A stretch of 32,716 nt of DNA from Leptolinea sp. UBA5366 (GTDB lineage Bacteria > Chloroflexota > Anaerolineae > Anaerolineales > Anaerolineaceae): contig DHPK01000009.1 of the NCBI GenBank assembly GCA_002407845.1, positions 135,782 to 168,497 on the forward strand. The letters are read 5' to 3'. This document shows, one piece after another, positions 1-8,010 of the stretch (position 1 is the stretch's first letter; every line of letters begins with the position of its first letter). The position numbers and the translations under genes are program-made. The notes under the pieces are model-generated. The model ran no database searches, was not told the DNA's origin, and saw nothing but the letters and a program-made list of their open reading frames with translations.

Positions 1-28
1 GCCTGTCTGCCAATTCCAGCACTCCCCC
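1..28 (-). tRNA. tRNA-Leu, 5' part only (runs off the left edge)
   Basis: Read on the minus strand, the first 28 bases give a 7-base acceptor strand GGGGGAG, then TG, CTGG and AATTGGCAGAC. This is the characteristic long D-arm of bacterial tRNA-Leu. Only the acceptor 5' strand and the D-arm region lie in the window, so the anticodon and long variable arm cannot be seen. It lies 7 nt downstream of the tRNA-Arg gene and is probably processed from the same transcript. Confidence 0.7.
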
Positions 29-35
29 TCTTTAG

Positions 36-107
36 CACGCCTACTGAGACTCGAACTCAGGCTTCTACCTCCGGAGGGTAGCGTGATGTCCACTTCACTA
101 TAGGCGC
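36..107 (-). tRNA. tRNA-Arg (anticodon CCG)
   Basis: The minus strand folds into a complete 72-nt cloverleaf. The acceptor is GCGCCTA with TAGGCGT (one G-U pair), the D stem is GTGA/TCAC, the anticodon stem is CTACC/GGTAG and the T stem is CTGAG/CTCAG. The 7-base anticodon loop is CTCCGGA, which puts CCG at positions 34-36 and reads the Arg codon CGG. The discriminator is G and the next bases are CTA, so the 3' CCA is not encoded and must be added by nucleotidyltransferase. A tRNA-Leu follows after 7 nt. Confidence 0.92.
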
Positions 108-129
108 GTAACTCGGTCTATTTTACCAC

Positions 130-798
130 TTATTCAGGCTTCGGCGGGGAAATTAGGTGAAAACGATCGCGAATAAAGGACAAATCTTCCGGCATCAAAC
201 CCAGCTCATCGGCGAGTTCGTCCGGTCTGCCCATGGCGGAATCTTTCGCAGTCATGGTTACATAAAAAGATGGATTCTCGGCAGATTCCGTCTCAATTCT
301 TATCTCCGATTCAACGAAAGACCGCAAGTTATATTCCTTGTTCCGCCGTGAGCGCAGAACAGTGTCCTTTGAAAGAAATTCTTGTGCTTTTTCAGCCAGG
401 AGCGCGGTATCAGTGTCAATCGGTAGCTTCACCTGATAATCAGCGCTCTGAATAAGCGTGGTTATTGCTGGACTGAATAGTTCGACGGGTTCGATTGAAT
501 TAATGATTAATCCGCCAGGAGATTTCTGATTCAGATGGGTGATCAGCCTTTCTGTCCAGTCCTCGTTTTGATCGAACGCTTCCTGTTTGAACCAAAGATC
601 AATCAATTCGTTTCGCCCGTCCCAACCCAGCGGCAGCGGCCAGGCAGTCGCCATTTTTGGCGAGGGGTGAAACCCCTGCGTGTAAGCAAGCGGCATTTTC
701 GCACGCAACAATACCCGAATCCAGACTTTTTGCAGATCGAGATGGCTGATGAATCGCAAGGGTCCAACTTTTTGATAAGATACTCGACAGCGAATCAT
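130..798 (-). CDS. Radical SAM-linked protein (TIGR03936 / DUF2344 family)
   Basis: This 222-residue protein matches the family found next to, or fused to the C-terminus of, a particular radical SAM protein. The N-terminus shows the family signature RFISHLDLQ at about residues 15-23 and YTQGFHPSPKMA at about 39-50. Its start ATG overlaps the stop of the upstream radical SAM gene by 4 nt (ATGA), with a GGAAGG ribosome binding site, so the two are translationally coupled. The biochemical role of the family is not established. In many bacteria an RNase E/G gene is next to this pair. Here the gene is followed by tRNAs instead. No membrane segment or signal peptide is visible. Confidence 0.88.
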   Translation of the reverse strand: MIRCRVSYQKVGPLRFISHLDLQKVWIRVLLRAKMPLAYTQGFHPSPKMATAWPLPLGWDGRNELIDLWFKQEAFDQNEDWTERLITHLNQKSPGGLIINSIEPVELFSPAITTLIQSADYQVKLPIDTDTALLAEKAQEFLSKDTVLRSRRNKEYNLRSFVESEIRIETESAENPSFYVTMTAKDSAMGRPDELADELGLMPEDLSFIRDRFHLISPPKPE

Positions 799-2759
799 TC
801 TGCACCTTCCTGCGCAGCTTCAAAATTGAGGATTGGGCAGAACCATTTTTCCCCGTTTGTCCGCGGTTGGATCAGTGAGAACGTCCGGTTGATGCCACAG
901 CCATAACAGCCATCCCGGCAATCCTCCCGCAGAATACCGTTCAGACTGTTTTCATATTCATTGCGCAATGTTTTTTTGCTGACACCGATATCGATGTGGT
1001 CCCATGGGAAGACCTCGTCAGGCTGACGAACACGGTTCATATAAAAGGCGGGATCGAGATCGTTTTCGGCAAATGCCTGCAGCCAGATGTCATGTCTGAA
1101 GTGATCCTGCCAGGCGTCAAACTTTGCGCCTAACTGCCAGGCGCGGTGGATAACGGCAGACTGACGCCGATCGCCGCGCGATGACCAGGCTTCAAACATG
1201 GTCGTTTCAGCGTCGGACCAAGACAACTTTATCCCGGGAGTTGAAAGCGCTTTCTTAATTAGGATTTGTTTTTCGGTAATCTTTTCAGGATCATCTACCG
1301 AACACCATTGAAAGGCTGTGTGCGGTTTTGGAACCAGTGTCGCGATGCCGATGTTGAGCTGCGATCGTTTGTTGAGGTGTTTGCGTCCGATTTTGATCAC
1401 TTTTATGCATACATCACAGATTGCCTGAACATCTTCAAGCGTTTCGCCGGGCAGTCCGATCATGTAATAAAGTTTGATCGTCTGCCAGCCATGACTGTAA
1501 ATCATTTCAGCAGTTTCTAAAAGCTGTTCTTCTGAAATCGGCTTGTTGATCGTCTGTTTGATCTTTTCTGAGCCGGCTTCCGGCGCAAGCGTGAAACCGC
1601 TGAAACGTGAACCGCGCAGTTTTTCAAGAATTTCAACTGAAACTGTGTCAATCCGCAAGGAGGGCAGCGAGATATTCAGATTTCGTTGGCTGTAGCGCTC
1701 ATGCAGTCGGTCAACCAAGGGTTGAATTTGCGTGTAGTCAGAAGAAGAGAGCGATAGTAATGCAATTTCTTCATAACCGGTGGACTCAAGCGAGATTTCA
1801 ATTGCATTCAGAACTACATCGACAGACCGTTCACGAACCGGACGCGTGACATACCCTGCCTGGCAAAAACGACAACCGCGTGAACAGCCGCGCATGATTT
1901 CAATTGCGATCCGGTTTTGGATAACATCAATCGTCGGGACGATAAAATGTTCAGGCGGCTGCGGAAGGACTGGCAGGATACGTTTTTTTACCCGTGCCTG
2001 CATATCTTCTTTAATCGGAAAGGTTCCGATCAATGTGCCGTCCGGGTGATATTTCGGTTCAAAAAACTGCGGAACATAGACCCCATCGATCTTCGTCAGT
2101 TTTTCAAGAAGAACGTGTTTGGGATCCCCAGAAGATTTCCATTCCTGATGAAGCGTGATAATTTCTTGAAAGACCTCTTCACCTTCGCCGATGACAAACG
2201 CATCAATAAAAGCAGACATTGGTTCGGGATTGAAGGTGGAATGACCTCCGGCGATGACCAGCGGGAAAGTTTCACTGCGATCCTGTGTCAGAACTGGCAG
2301 CCCCGCCAGATCTAACAAATTCAAAACGTTGGTGTAAAGAGATTCATAAGGGATCGTTATTGCCAGAATATCCATGTCTGCTAAGGAAGTTTTACTTTCA
2401 AGTGTGTAAAGCGGTATCTGACGCTCGCGCATCAAGGCTTCCATGTCCACCCATGGTAAAAAGACCCTCTCAGCCCAGATTTCTGGGTCGCGGTTTAGTT
2501 GGTCATAAAAGACAGACAAGCCGAGGTTGGGAACGCCTAAATCATAAATGTCAGGAAACGCTAATGCAACGCGCGTTTTGACAGGCAATTGTTTGTAGAT
2601 CGCATTGAATTCACCGCCGATATAGCGCCCTGGTTTTTGGACTTTGAGTAAAATATTTTCGATCGCGCTTTCAATTTCAGCTGGCTTCAAGGCAACACTC
2701 CCGTATTCTGTGATTCGTCCAATTATCATAAAACAAAAATCATCAAAATGAGGTGACAT
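795..2759 (-). CDS. Radical SAM protein of unknown function (TIGR03960 family)
   Basis: This is a 654-residue protein. Residues 292, 296 and 299 form the CxxxCxxC cluster motif (MRGCSRGCRFC) that binds the 4Fe-4S cluster cleaving S-adenosylmethionine. The region before it (about 60-260) has the layout of the cobalamin-binding-like N-terminal domain common in this group, with GGHSTFNPEP and the GEGEEVF motif near residue 191. A second cysteine group, C614, C618 and C621 (CRDGCYGC), lies near the C-terminus and may hold another cluster or metal. The substrate is unknown. No good ribosome binding site precedes the first ATG. A second ATG at residue 11 is an alternative start, also without a clear site. 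The next gene overlaps by 4 nt and encodes the linked partner. Confidence 0.88.
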   Translation of the reverse strand: MSPHFDDFCFMIIGRITEYGSVALKPAEIESAIENILLKVQKPGRYIGGEFNAIYKQLPVKTRVALAFPDIYDLGVPNLGLSVFYDQLNRDPEIWAERVFLPWVDMEALMRERQIPLYTLESKTSLADMDILAITIPYESLYTNVLNLLDLAGLPVLTQDRSETFPLVIAGGHSTFNPEPMSAFIDAFVIGEGEEVFQEIITLHQEWKSSGDPKHVLLEKLTKIDGVYVPQFFEPKYHPDGTLIGTFPIKEDMQARVKKRILPVLPQPPEHFIVPTIDVIQNRIAIEIMRGCSRGCRFCQAGYVTRPVRERSVDVVLNAIEISLESTGYEEIALLSLSSSDYTQIQPLVDRLHERYSQRNLNISLPSLRIDTVSVEILEKLRGSRFSGFTLAPEAGSEKIKQTINKPISEEQLLETAEMIYSHGWQTIKLYYMIGLPGETLEDVQAICDVCIKVIKIGRKHLNKRSQLNIGIATLVPKPHTAFQWCSVDDPEKITEKQILIKKALSTPGIKLSWSDAETTMFEAWSSRGDRRQSAVIHRAWQLGAKFDAWQDHFRHDIWLQAFAENDLDPAFYMNRVRQPDEVFPWDHIDIGVSKKTLRNEYENSLNGILREDCRDGCYGCGINRTFSLIQPRTNGEKWFCPILNFEAAQEGAE

Positions 2760-2794
2760 TCTTATTAATAATTATTTTTTGGCTCAATCATGAT

Positions 2795-2823
2795 TTGACG
2801 CTTAGAAAATCCTGATGTACGCT
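2795..2823 (+). promoter_or_regulatory. Candidate promoter of the lacI-type gene
   Basis: TTGACG at 2795-2800 is a good -35 element. TACGCT at 2818-2823 follows after 17 bases as a poor -10. The predicted start of transcription falls within the two operator-like 14-mers just downstream, as expected for autoregulation. The -10 assignment is uncertain because TATGTA lies slightly further downstream. Confidence 0.4.
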
Positions 2824-2826
2824 ATA

Positions 2827-2855
2827 TGTAAATAGTTACAATGAAAACAGTTACA
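2827..2855 (+). promoter_or_regulatory. Tandem LacI-family operator-like sites
   Basis: Two 14-base units fit the TGNAA-N4-TTNCA pattern of LacI/GalR-family operators. TGTAAATAGTTACA (2827-2840) has perfect inverted arms. TGAAAACAGTTACA (2842-2855) has imperfect arms. They are 15 bp apart centre to centre and sit between the promoter and the ATG of the regulator gene at 2878. The central CG step typical of many LacI-family sites is absent. I saw no further copy in front of the transporter genes. Confidence 0.5.
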
Positions 2856-2877
2856 TAGAAACCATTAAAAGGGAAGC

Positions 2878-3873
2878 ATGGGAAAAGCACCAACGATCTA
2901 TGATGTTTCGAAATTAGCAGGAGTGAGCACTGCAACGATTTCGCGCGTCTTGAATAATCCCGAAAAAGTCAATTATGCAACCCGGAAAAAGGTAGAAAAA
3001 GCAATTCAGACGCTCGGGTACAGACCGTTGCTGGAAGCCCGCTTGCGAACACAGCGCGACACGCGCCGGATTTGCGTCTGCGCCCCCCGATTCACAGACA
3101 ATTCTTTCGTTCAAAGGCTGCGCGGGATCACGGTGGCGCTCGCTGGGCAAAACTATGAACTTCAAGTTTATTCTGTCGCGTCAAAAATTCAGATGGATCG
3201 GTATTTAGATTCCCTTGAACTGTGCGGTTTGGATGGATTGATCACCTTATCGCTGCCATTTACTGACGATCAAATTTTGAAGGTGCTTGATTGCGATATC
3301 GAGTTGGTGATGATTGAATTCGCGTCTGAACAGGCTAATTGTGTTGTGATCAATGATCAGCTTGGCGGAAAGCTTGCGGCTGAGCATTTGATTTCTCGCG
3401 GCAGAAAGTCATTCGGATTCGCCGCAGAATTGACGAAAACTGACTTCAGCGTCTTCCCAATTGCCAGCCGGTTTGAAGGGTATCAAAATGCATTAGCGAA
3501 GGATGGCTTCGAGATCGCGAAGGATGCCGTTTATGACGTCGTGTGCGATACAGCTAAATCCTATGAATATTTTAAGGAAGTCTTCAAGTCCGGTAATTTC
3601 CCGGACGCGATTTTTGCAGCTGCGGATGTCCATGCGCTGGGCATTTTGCGGGCTGCGCGGGAGATGGGGATTCGCGTACCCGAGGATCTTGCGGTCGTCG
3701 GGTTCGATGATATTGATTTTGCGGATTATGTCGGATTGACAACCATCCGGCAAAATTTGGATCACAGCGGCAGAATTGCAGTTGAGTTATTGGTGAACAG
3801 GATCAATGATCCTGAAAAGCTGATTCAGCTTGTGCAGCTGCCGGTCAAATTGGTCGTGCGAACGACTACTTAA
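2878..3873 (+). CDS. LacI/GalR-family transcriptional regulator of the sugar cluster
   Basis: This 331-residue protein has an N-terminal helix-turn-helix with the LacI signature (TIYDVSKLAGVSTATISRVL, about residues 6-25) and the hinge region NYATRKKVEKAIQTLGYRP. A periplasmic-binding-protein-like sugar domain follows from about residue 62. The C-terminal part has the typical DLAVVGFDDIDFADY and LTTIRQNLDHSGRIAVELL. The start ATG is preceded by AAAAGGGA. It is the first gene of a plus-strand run that continues with an alpha-glucoside importer. A sugar-responsive repressor acting on its own promoter, and perhaps on the transporter by read-through, is the natural reading. The effector cannot be named from sequence alone. 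Confidence 0.92.
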   Translation: MGKAPTIYDVSKLAGVSTATISRVLNNPEKVNYATRKKVEKAIQTLGYRPLLEARLRTQRDTRRICVCAPRFTDNSFVQRLRGITVALAGQNYELQVYSVASKIQMDRYLDSLELCGLDGLITLSLPFTDDQILKVLDCDIELVMIEFASEQANCVVINDQLGGKLAAEHLISRGRKSFGFAAELTKTDFSVFPIASRFEGYQNALAKDGFEIAKDAVYDVVCDTAKSYEYFKEVFKSGNFPDAIFAAADVHALGILRAAREMGIRVPEDLAVVGFDDIDFADYVGLTTIRQNLDHSGRIAVELLVNRINDPEKLIQLVQLPVKLVVRTTT

Positions 3874-3885
3874 AAATTGGAAAGG

Positions 3886-3907
3886 TGCGTCCTTTTTGAT
3901 GGACGTA
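3886..3907 (+). other. Intergenic hairpin before the binding-protein gene
   Basis: TGCGTCC (3886-3892) pairs with GGACGTA (3901-3907), seven pairs with one G-U, around an 8-base T-rich loop. It lies between the regulator stop codon and the AGGAGG of the binding-protein gene. There is no T-run after the stem, so it is more likely an mRNA structure or processing signal than a terminator. Confidence 0.45.
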
Positions 3908-3925
3908 GAAAATTTAGGAGGAAAA

Positions 3926-5242
3926 ATGAAAAAGACTGCATCATTGTTGTTAGCTGTAATCATGATTCTGAGTTCTGTCTTCTTGGTTGCAGGTCAGGAA
4001 AAAACCTATCTTGAACGCGCTTATGATGGGGAATTCAAAGGAAAGGTCGTAATTTTTGACGGTCCGTTCATGGATAACGATCAGGTTCTCTTCGAAGCGT
4101 CCATTAAAGATTTCGAGGATAAGACCGGAATTGATATTCAATACATCGGCAACAAAGACTTTGAATCGACCATTCAGATGCGGGTTGAGGGCGGAAACGC
4201 TCCGGACATCGCTGATTTCCCGCAACCAGGCGGGATGGCGAACCTTGCGAAAGGCGGCTATATCGTTGATGTCCGCGAAGCAATTTCGGAAGATTGGCTG
4301 AAGGAAAACTATTCGCAGGCGTGGCTCGATCTCGGCACAGTTTCAAATGAAAATGGCGAAATGATGATGGCTGGTATCTGGGCGCGCAACAACGCCAAGT
4401 CCCAGGTCTATTATCGCCCTGACATTTGGGCTGACGCTGGCTATGAAGTTCCGGAAACCTGGCAGGAGATGGTTGATCTCTCGAAGCAAATGGTAGAAGA
4501 TGGGGAAACCCCGTGGTGCATTGGTATTGAATCAGGCGGCGCGACCGGATGGCCGGCAACCGACTGGATTGAAAATATTATGCTGCGGACGACCTCCCTT
4601 GATAACTATAACAAATGGATTAAAGGCGAGCTGCGTTTTGACTCACCGGAAGTCCAACGCGCGATCGACATCATGAGCGAACTTTGGTTCACAGACGGAT
4701 TTGTCTATGGCGGACGCGAAGCGATTGCAACGACGAACTTCGGCGAAGCTGTTAAACCGCTTTTCTATGATGTTGATGGTTGTATGATGTTCTCGCTGGG
4801 CAACTTCGCGACAGCATTCTTCCCGGAAAGCGCGGTCGCGGGAGTCGATTATGACGCCTTCTACCTGCCTCCGATCGACGAGGAATACGGACGGCCGTAT
4901 CTTGGCGGTGGCGATGTTTACAGTATTTTCAAAGGTCATGACCGCGATGAAGTTAAGGCAGTATTGGAATTCTTCACTCATGGCGAATCTCTGAAAGTCT
5001 GGCTGAATAACGGCGGCGCGCTGTTCCCGGGTCGGGATGCTGATCCTGCCTGGTATGCGAATGCAACCGACGCAAAAATCTCAAAAATGATTGATGACGC
5101 GACTTCATTCAGCTTTGACGGTTCCGATATGATGCCGGTTTCAGTCGGCTCCGGAACGTTTTGGAAAGGCATGACCGATCTGGTCACTGGTTCAGACGTT
5201 GACACGGTCGTTTCGATCATTGACAAAGGCTGGCCGAAATAA
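3926..5242 (+). CDS. ABC transporter substrate-binding protein, alpha-glucoside type (AglE-like)
   Basis: This 438-residue extracellular solute-binding protein belongs to the family that delivers alpha-glucosides (maltose, sucrose, trehalose and similar) to AglF/AglG-type permeases. I chose the ATG at 3926 because AGGAGG ends 4 nt before it and the protein then opens with a signal peptide (KK, then a hydrophobic stretch to about residue 22, then VAGQEK). The frame stays open further upstream, but that extension has no signal sequence at its start. No lipobox cysteine is present, which is unusual if the cell has one membrane. The body has family features such as QMRVEGGNAPDIADFPQPG at about residues 90-108. 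The two permease genes follow after a 230-nt gap containing strong hairpins. Confidence 0.9.
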   Translation: MKKTASLLLAVIMILSSVFLVAGQEKTYLERAYDGEFKGKVVIFDGPFMDNDQVLFEASIKDFEDKTGIDIQYIGNKDFESTIQMRVEGGNAPDIADFPQPGGMANLAKGGYIVDVREAISEDWLKENYSQAWLDLGTVSNENGEMMMAGIWARNNAKSQVYYRPDIWADAGYEVPETWQEMVDLSKQMVEDGETPWCIGIESGGATGWPATDWIENIMLRTTSLDNYNKWIKGELRFDSPEVQRAIDIMSELWFTDGFVYGGREAIATTNFGEAVKPLFYDVDGCMMFSLGNFATAFFPESAVAGVDYDAFYLPPIDEEYGRPYLGGGDVYSIFKGHDRDEVKAVLEFFTHGESLKVWLNNGGALFPGRDADPAWYANATDAKISKMIDDATSFSFDGSDMMPVSVGSGTFWKGMTDLVTGSDVDTVVSIIDKGWPK

Positions 5243-5285
5243 ACTGAGATAACCGCAAGTTTTAGTATGCTGCGGAAACGATTTA

Positions 5286-5311
5286 CAGCAGCCGGAAGAT
5301 TCCGGCTGCTG
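5286..5311 (+). terminator. Perfect 12-bp hairpin after the binding-protein gene (attenuator or stabiliser)
   Basis: CAGCAGCCGGAA (5286-5297) and TTCCGGCTGCTG (5300-5311) form a perfect stem with a nominal 2-base loop. Five T's follow at 5318-5322, after a 6-base gap. It could end part of the transcription or protect the binding-protein message from 3' decay, leaving less mRNA for the permeases. A CCCT-agc-AGGG mini-stem follows near 5325. Confidence 0.5.
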
Positions 5312-5380
5312 TCAGGATTTTTGACCCTAGCAGGGGATTAAGAATAATTGAGAATAACCGCTCTATAAAAATCGATTTAT

Positions 5381-5424
5381 TGAGATTTAAGCGTTGGATC
5401 ACGAAGATCCAATTTTGAATCTCA
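5381..5424 (+). other. Two-tier hairpin upstream of the first permease gene
   Basis: TGAGATT (5381-5387) pairs with AATCTCA (5418-5424). Inside, TTGGATC (5394-5400) pairs with GATCCAA (5406-5412) around the loop ACGAA. The structure is 49 nt before the permease start and has no T-run, so it looks like an mRNA structure rather than a terminator. The rest of the 5243-5472 gap shows no gene. Confidence 0.5.
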
Positions 5425-5475
5425 GGAAATCAACTCATCGGTAAAACAATCGTTCAGAGTAAATCGGAGGACATG

Positions 5476-6873
5476 ATGGAGAGCGAGATTACGCGGAAAC
5501 GCAGACAAAAAACGGTCATTCACCTCAAGATGATCGCGATTGCTGCGGCGATCGTATTGCTTTTTTACAGCGGGATTAAGATTTTGGCGATGCTGGATGC
5601 CAGCGGGCAAAAGTTGCTCACAGCAGGTTTTGCAATTGTTTGGGGGGTGAGCGCCGTTGCCTTTTTTTACTATGGCGCGAACTGGATTGTCGAGCATCTC
5701 CCTCAGAAATGGACTGCCAGAATCCAACCCTATATCTTCGTTGGTCCGGCAATTCTGATTCTGATTTGGGCGTTAGCGCTGCCAACCTTAAGGACATTTA
5801 TCTACTCCTTAAAGGATGCTGATGCAAAGGACTGGATCGGATTAACCGACCTGACTGAAAAACTGACTTCCGAATCGCTGATACCGGTATTTCAGAAGAT
5901 GACAGGCGGGTTTTGGGTCTTAGCCGTGATCGCAATCTTGATTGGGATTATCTATCTGTTCAAAGTGCTAAAACGGCGAAAACAGGCTGAAATGAATGCG
6001 GAGACCTCAGCTGATAATTTTGTCTCAAACAAAGGGCTGATTTGGCTGATGATTGCGGGAACCTTTGTCCTGATGATTCTGATCATTCCAACCATCAAAG
6101 CTTTTCTCGACGCGGCAAAGCAAGTGAATATCAAGGATTTAATCCTGTTAGAAAACTATCGGTTTGCGTTTACCGATCCGCAAATGCTGATTGTTTTTCG
6201 CAATAATCTGCTATGGGTGATTGTCGGGACGTTTTTCAGTGTGGCATTAGGGCTCGTCATCGCTGTGCTGGCAGATCGCTCCAGATACGAGAAGGTGTAC
6301 AAATCGATCATTTTTACACCTATGGCGATTTCATTTGTTGGCGCAGGCGTGATCTGGAAATTCATCTATAACTACAAAGGACAGGGCAATGAAACCGGCT
6401 TATTGAATGCGATCATCATCGCGCTCGGCGGTCAGCCGCAAGCCTGGCTCCAAATCCCGTTCTGGAACAACATTTTTTTGATTATCATTATGATCTGGCT
6501 TCAGACGGGCTATTGCATGGTGATCCTGTCTTCTGCGATTAAAGGCATCTCTTCCGAATTGCTTGAAGCTGCGCGCATTGACGGCGCGAATGAGTTCCAA
6601 ATTTTCTTCAAGATCATTATTCCGGTTATTCAGGGTTCGATCACTGCGGTCACCACGACGGTGGTGATCTTCAGCCTCAAGACCTTTGATATTGTGCGGA
6701 CGATGACAGGCGGACAGTACGGGACGAACGTTATTGCAAACGAATTTTTCAATCAGCGCTTTCTCTACTTCAATAAAGGACGCGCGTCTGCAATTGCAAT
6801 TGTCCTCCTGATAATGGTCGTCCCGGTGATGATCATCAACCTAAGACAGTTCAACGAAAGGAAGGCATTCTGA
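5476..6873 (+). CDS. ABC transporter permease, MalF/AglF type, enlarged
   Basis: This is an integral membrane subunit of the sugar importer, 465 residues from the ATG at 5476. An ATG directly before it (5473) is also possible, but GGAGG ends only 2 nt from that one and 5 nt from the chosen one. The permease EAA loop that docks the ATPase is clear (LLEAARIDGANEFQIFFKII, about residues 363-382). About six hydrophobic segments lie in the C-terminal half, and another four or so precede it. Two stretches in the N-terminal part look like copies of each other (see findings). A standard MalF-type subunit such as AglF is about 300-340 residues. The stop TGA shares its last base with the ATG of the second permease. 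Confidence 0.9.
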   Translation: MESEITRKRRQKTVIHLKMIAIAAAIVLLFYSGIKILAMLDASGQKLLTAGFAIVWGVSAVAFFYYGANWIVEHLPQKWTARIQPYIFVGPAILILIWALALPTLRTFIYSLKDADAKDWIGLTDLTEKLTSESLIPVFQKMTGGFWVLAVIAILIGIIYLFKVLKRRKQAEMNAETSADNFVSNKGLIWLMIAGTFVLMILIIPTIKAFLDAAKQVNIKDLILLENYRFAFTDPQMLIVFRNNLLWVIVGTFFSVALGLVIAVLADRSRYEKVYKSIIFTPMAISFVGAGVIWKFIYNYKGQGNETGLLNAIIIALGGQPQAWLQIPFWNNIFLIIIMIWLQTGYCMVILSSAIKGISSELLEAARIDGANEFQIFFKIIIPVIQGSITAVTTTVVIFSLKTFDIVRTMTGGQYGTNVIANEFFNQRFLYFNKGRASAIAIVLLIMVVPVMIINLRQFNERKAF

Positions 6874-8000
6874 TGGCAGCAAATTCTAAAAGTTATAAGC
6901 AGCAGCGGATGACTTCTTCTTTCCTGCTCAATCTGGTATTGGTTTTCATCTGCGCGCTCTTCGTTATTCCAATCATCGGCATTTTCATCACCTCCTTTCG
7001 CAATTCTGAAAAAATCTTCAATAGTGGCTGGTGGACATTCTTCCCACACAAAGAATGGGTAGAAGTCGGAACATATCAGATCGATAAGGATGTCGATTTG
7101 AATGCTGAAATCGGCTACACAACGGAAGATGGAACAGATTTGAGCGGAGATTACGCTTATTGGAAAAATGGTGTAACAACCAAAAATGGGCAAAAAGTCC
7201 AATACTACGGGGCAAAACGAACTCGGACGCTCAAGATTTATGAACAGCAATGGAAAGGATTTGAGACCGGACTGACACTCGAAAACTATCAGAATGTTCT
7301 GACCGGCAAGAAAATTACCTATAAGGGAGAGGACGGCAGTACGCTGACCCGGAACGGCGCGGACCTCAGTAAATCTTTCATCAACTCTTTTGCAGTCACG
7401 ATTCCGGCGACAATTATTCCGATCTTGATCGCTGCTTTCGCCGCTTACGGGTTTGCATGGCTGAATTTTAAAGGCAGAAAAGTGATGTTCACGCTTGTAG
7501 TAGCGCTTTTGGTTGTACCGCTGCAGATTGCCATCGTACCGGTGCTCCAAGACTTTACGAAATTGAACCTGAACGGAACTTTTCTGGGCATCTGGCTGGC
7601 GCACACCGGCTTTGGACTGCCGCTGGCGATTTATCTGCTGTTCAATTACATCAGCGAGATTCCGCGCGACATTCTTGAATCCGCTTTCATCGATGGGGCG
7701 ACCAATTACACGATCTTCACTCAGCTGATTCTTCCGCTATCCGTTCCGGCGATCGCATCCTTTGCAATCTTCCAATTCTTGTGGGTCTGGAATGATTATC
7801 TGGTTGCGCTGGTCGTGCTGGGTGGCGGAAACAATGAAGTGGTTACGCAGACACTCGCAAACATGGTCGGGACAAAAGGACAGGACTGGCATCTGCTGAC
7901 AGCCGGCGCATTCATTTCGATGATCGTGCCGATGGCAGTTTTCTTCTCGTTGCAGAAATATTTTGTGCGCGGAATGATGGCTGGTTCTGTAAAAGGTTGA
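6873..8000 (+). CDS. ABC transporter permease, MalG/AglG type
   Basis: The partner permease has 375 residues. A first membrane segment lies at about residues 18-40. It is followed by an extracytoplasmic insertion of about 120 residues (45-165) rich in Gly, Thr, Lys and aromatic residues, and then five hydrophobic segments. The EAA loop is LESAFIDGATNYTIFTQLIL, about residues 268-287. The long insertion and total length resemble AglG rather than short MalG proteins. The ATG overlaps the previous stop by one base, so the two permeases are made together. No ATP-binding protein gene is present nearby. A shared MsmK/UgpC-type ATPase encoded elsewhere is presumably used. Confidence 0.9.
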   Translation: MAANSKSYKQQRMTSSFLLNLVLVFICALFVIPIIGIFITSFRNSEKIFNSGWWTFFPHKEWVEVGTYQIDKDVDLNAEIGYTTEDGTDLSGDYAYWKNGVTTKNGQKVQYYGAKRTRTLKIYEQQWKGFETGLTLENYQNVLTGKKITYKGEDGSTLTRNGADLSKSFINSFAVTIPATIIPILIAAFAAYGFAWLNFKGRKVMFTLVVALLVVPLQIAIVPVLQDFTKLNLNGTFLGIWLAHTGFGLPLAIYLLFNYISEIPRDILESAFIDGATNYTIFTQLILPLSVPAIASFAIFQFLWVWNDYLVALVVLGGGNNEVVTQTLANMVGTKGQDWHLLTAGAFISMIVPMAVFFSLQKYFVRGMMAGSVKG

Positions 8001-8010
8001 TTTAGAAGCA

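Noticed and set aside
3830..3925. A 32-residue N-terminal extension of the binding protein
   Set aside because: It overlaps the regulator gene, and AGGAGG plus a signal peptide clearly mark the start at 3926.
4104..4559. A 151-codon minus-strand frame inside the binding-protein gene
   Set aside because: Pro/Arg/Ser-rich antisense shadow of a real gene.
6765..7604. A 279-codon open frame on the minus strand across the permease genes
   Set aside because: It lies opposite the conserved permease sequence, has no ribosome binding site or recognisable domain, and is rich in Cys, Arg and Asn as antisense frames are.
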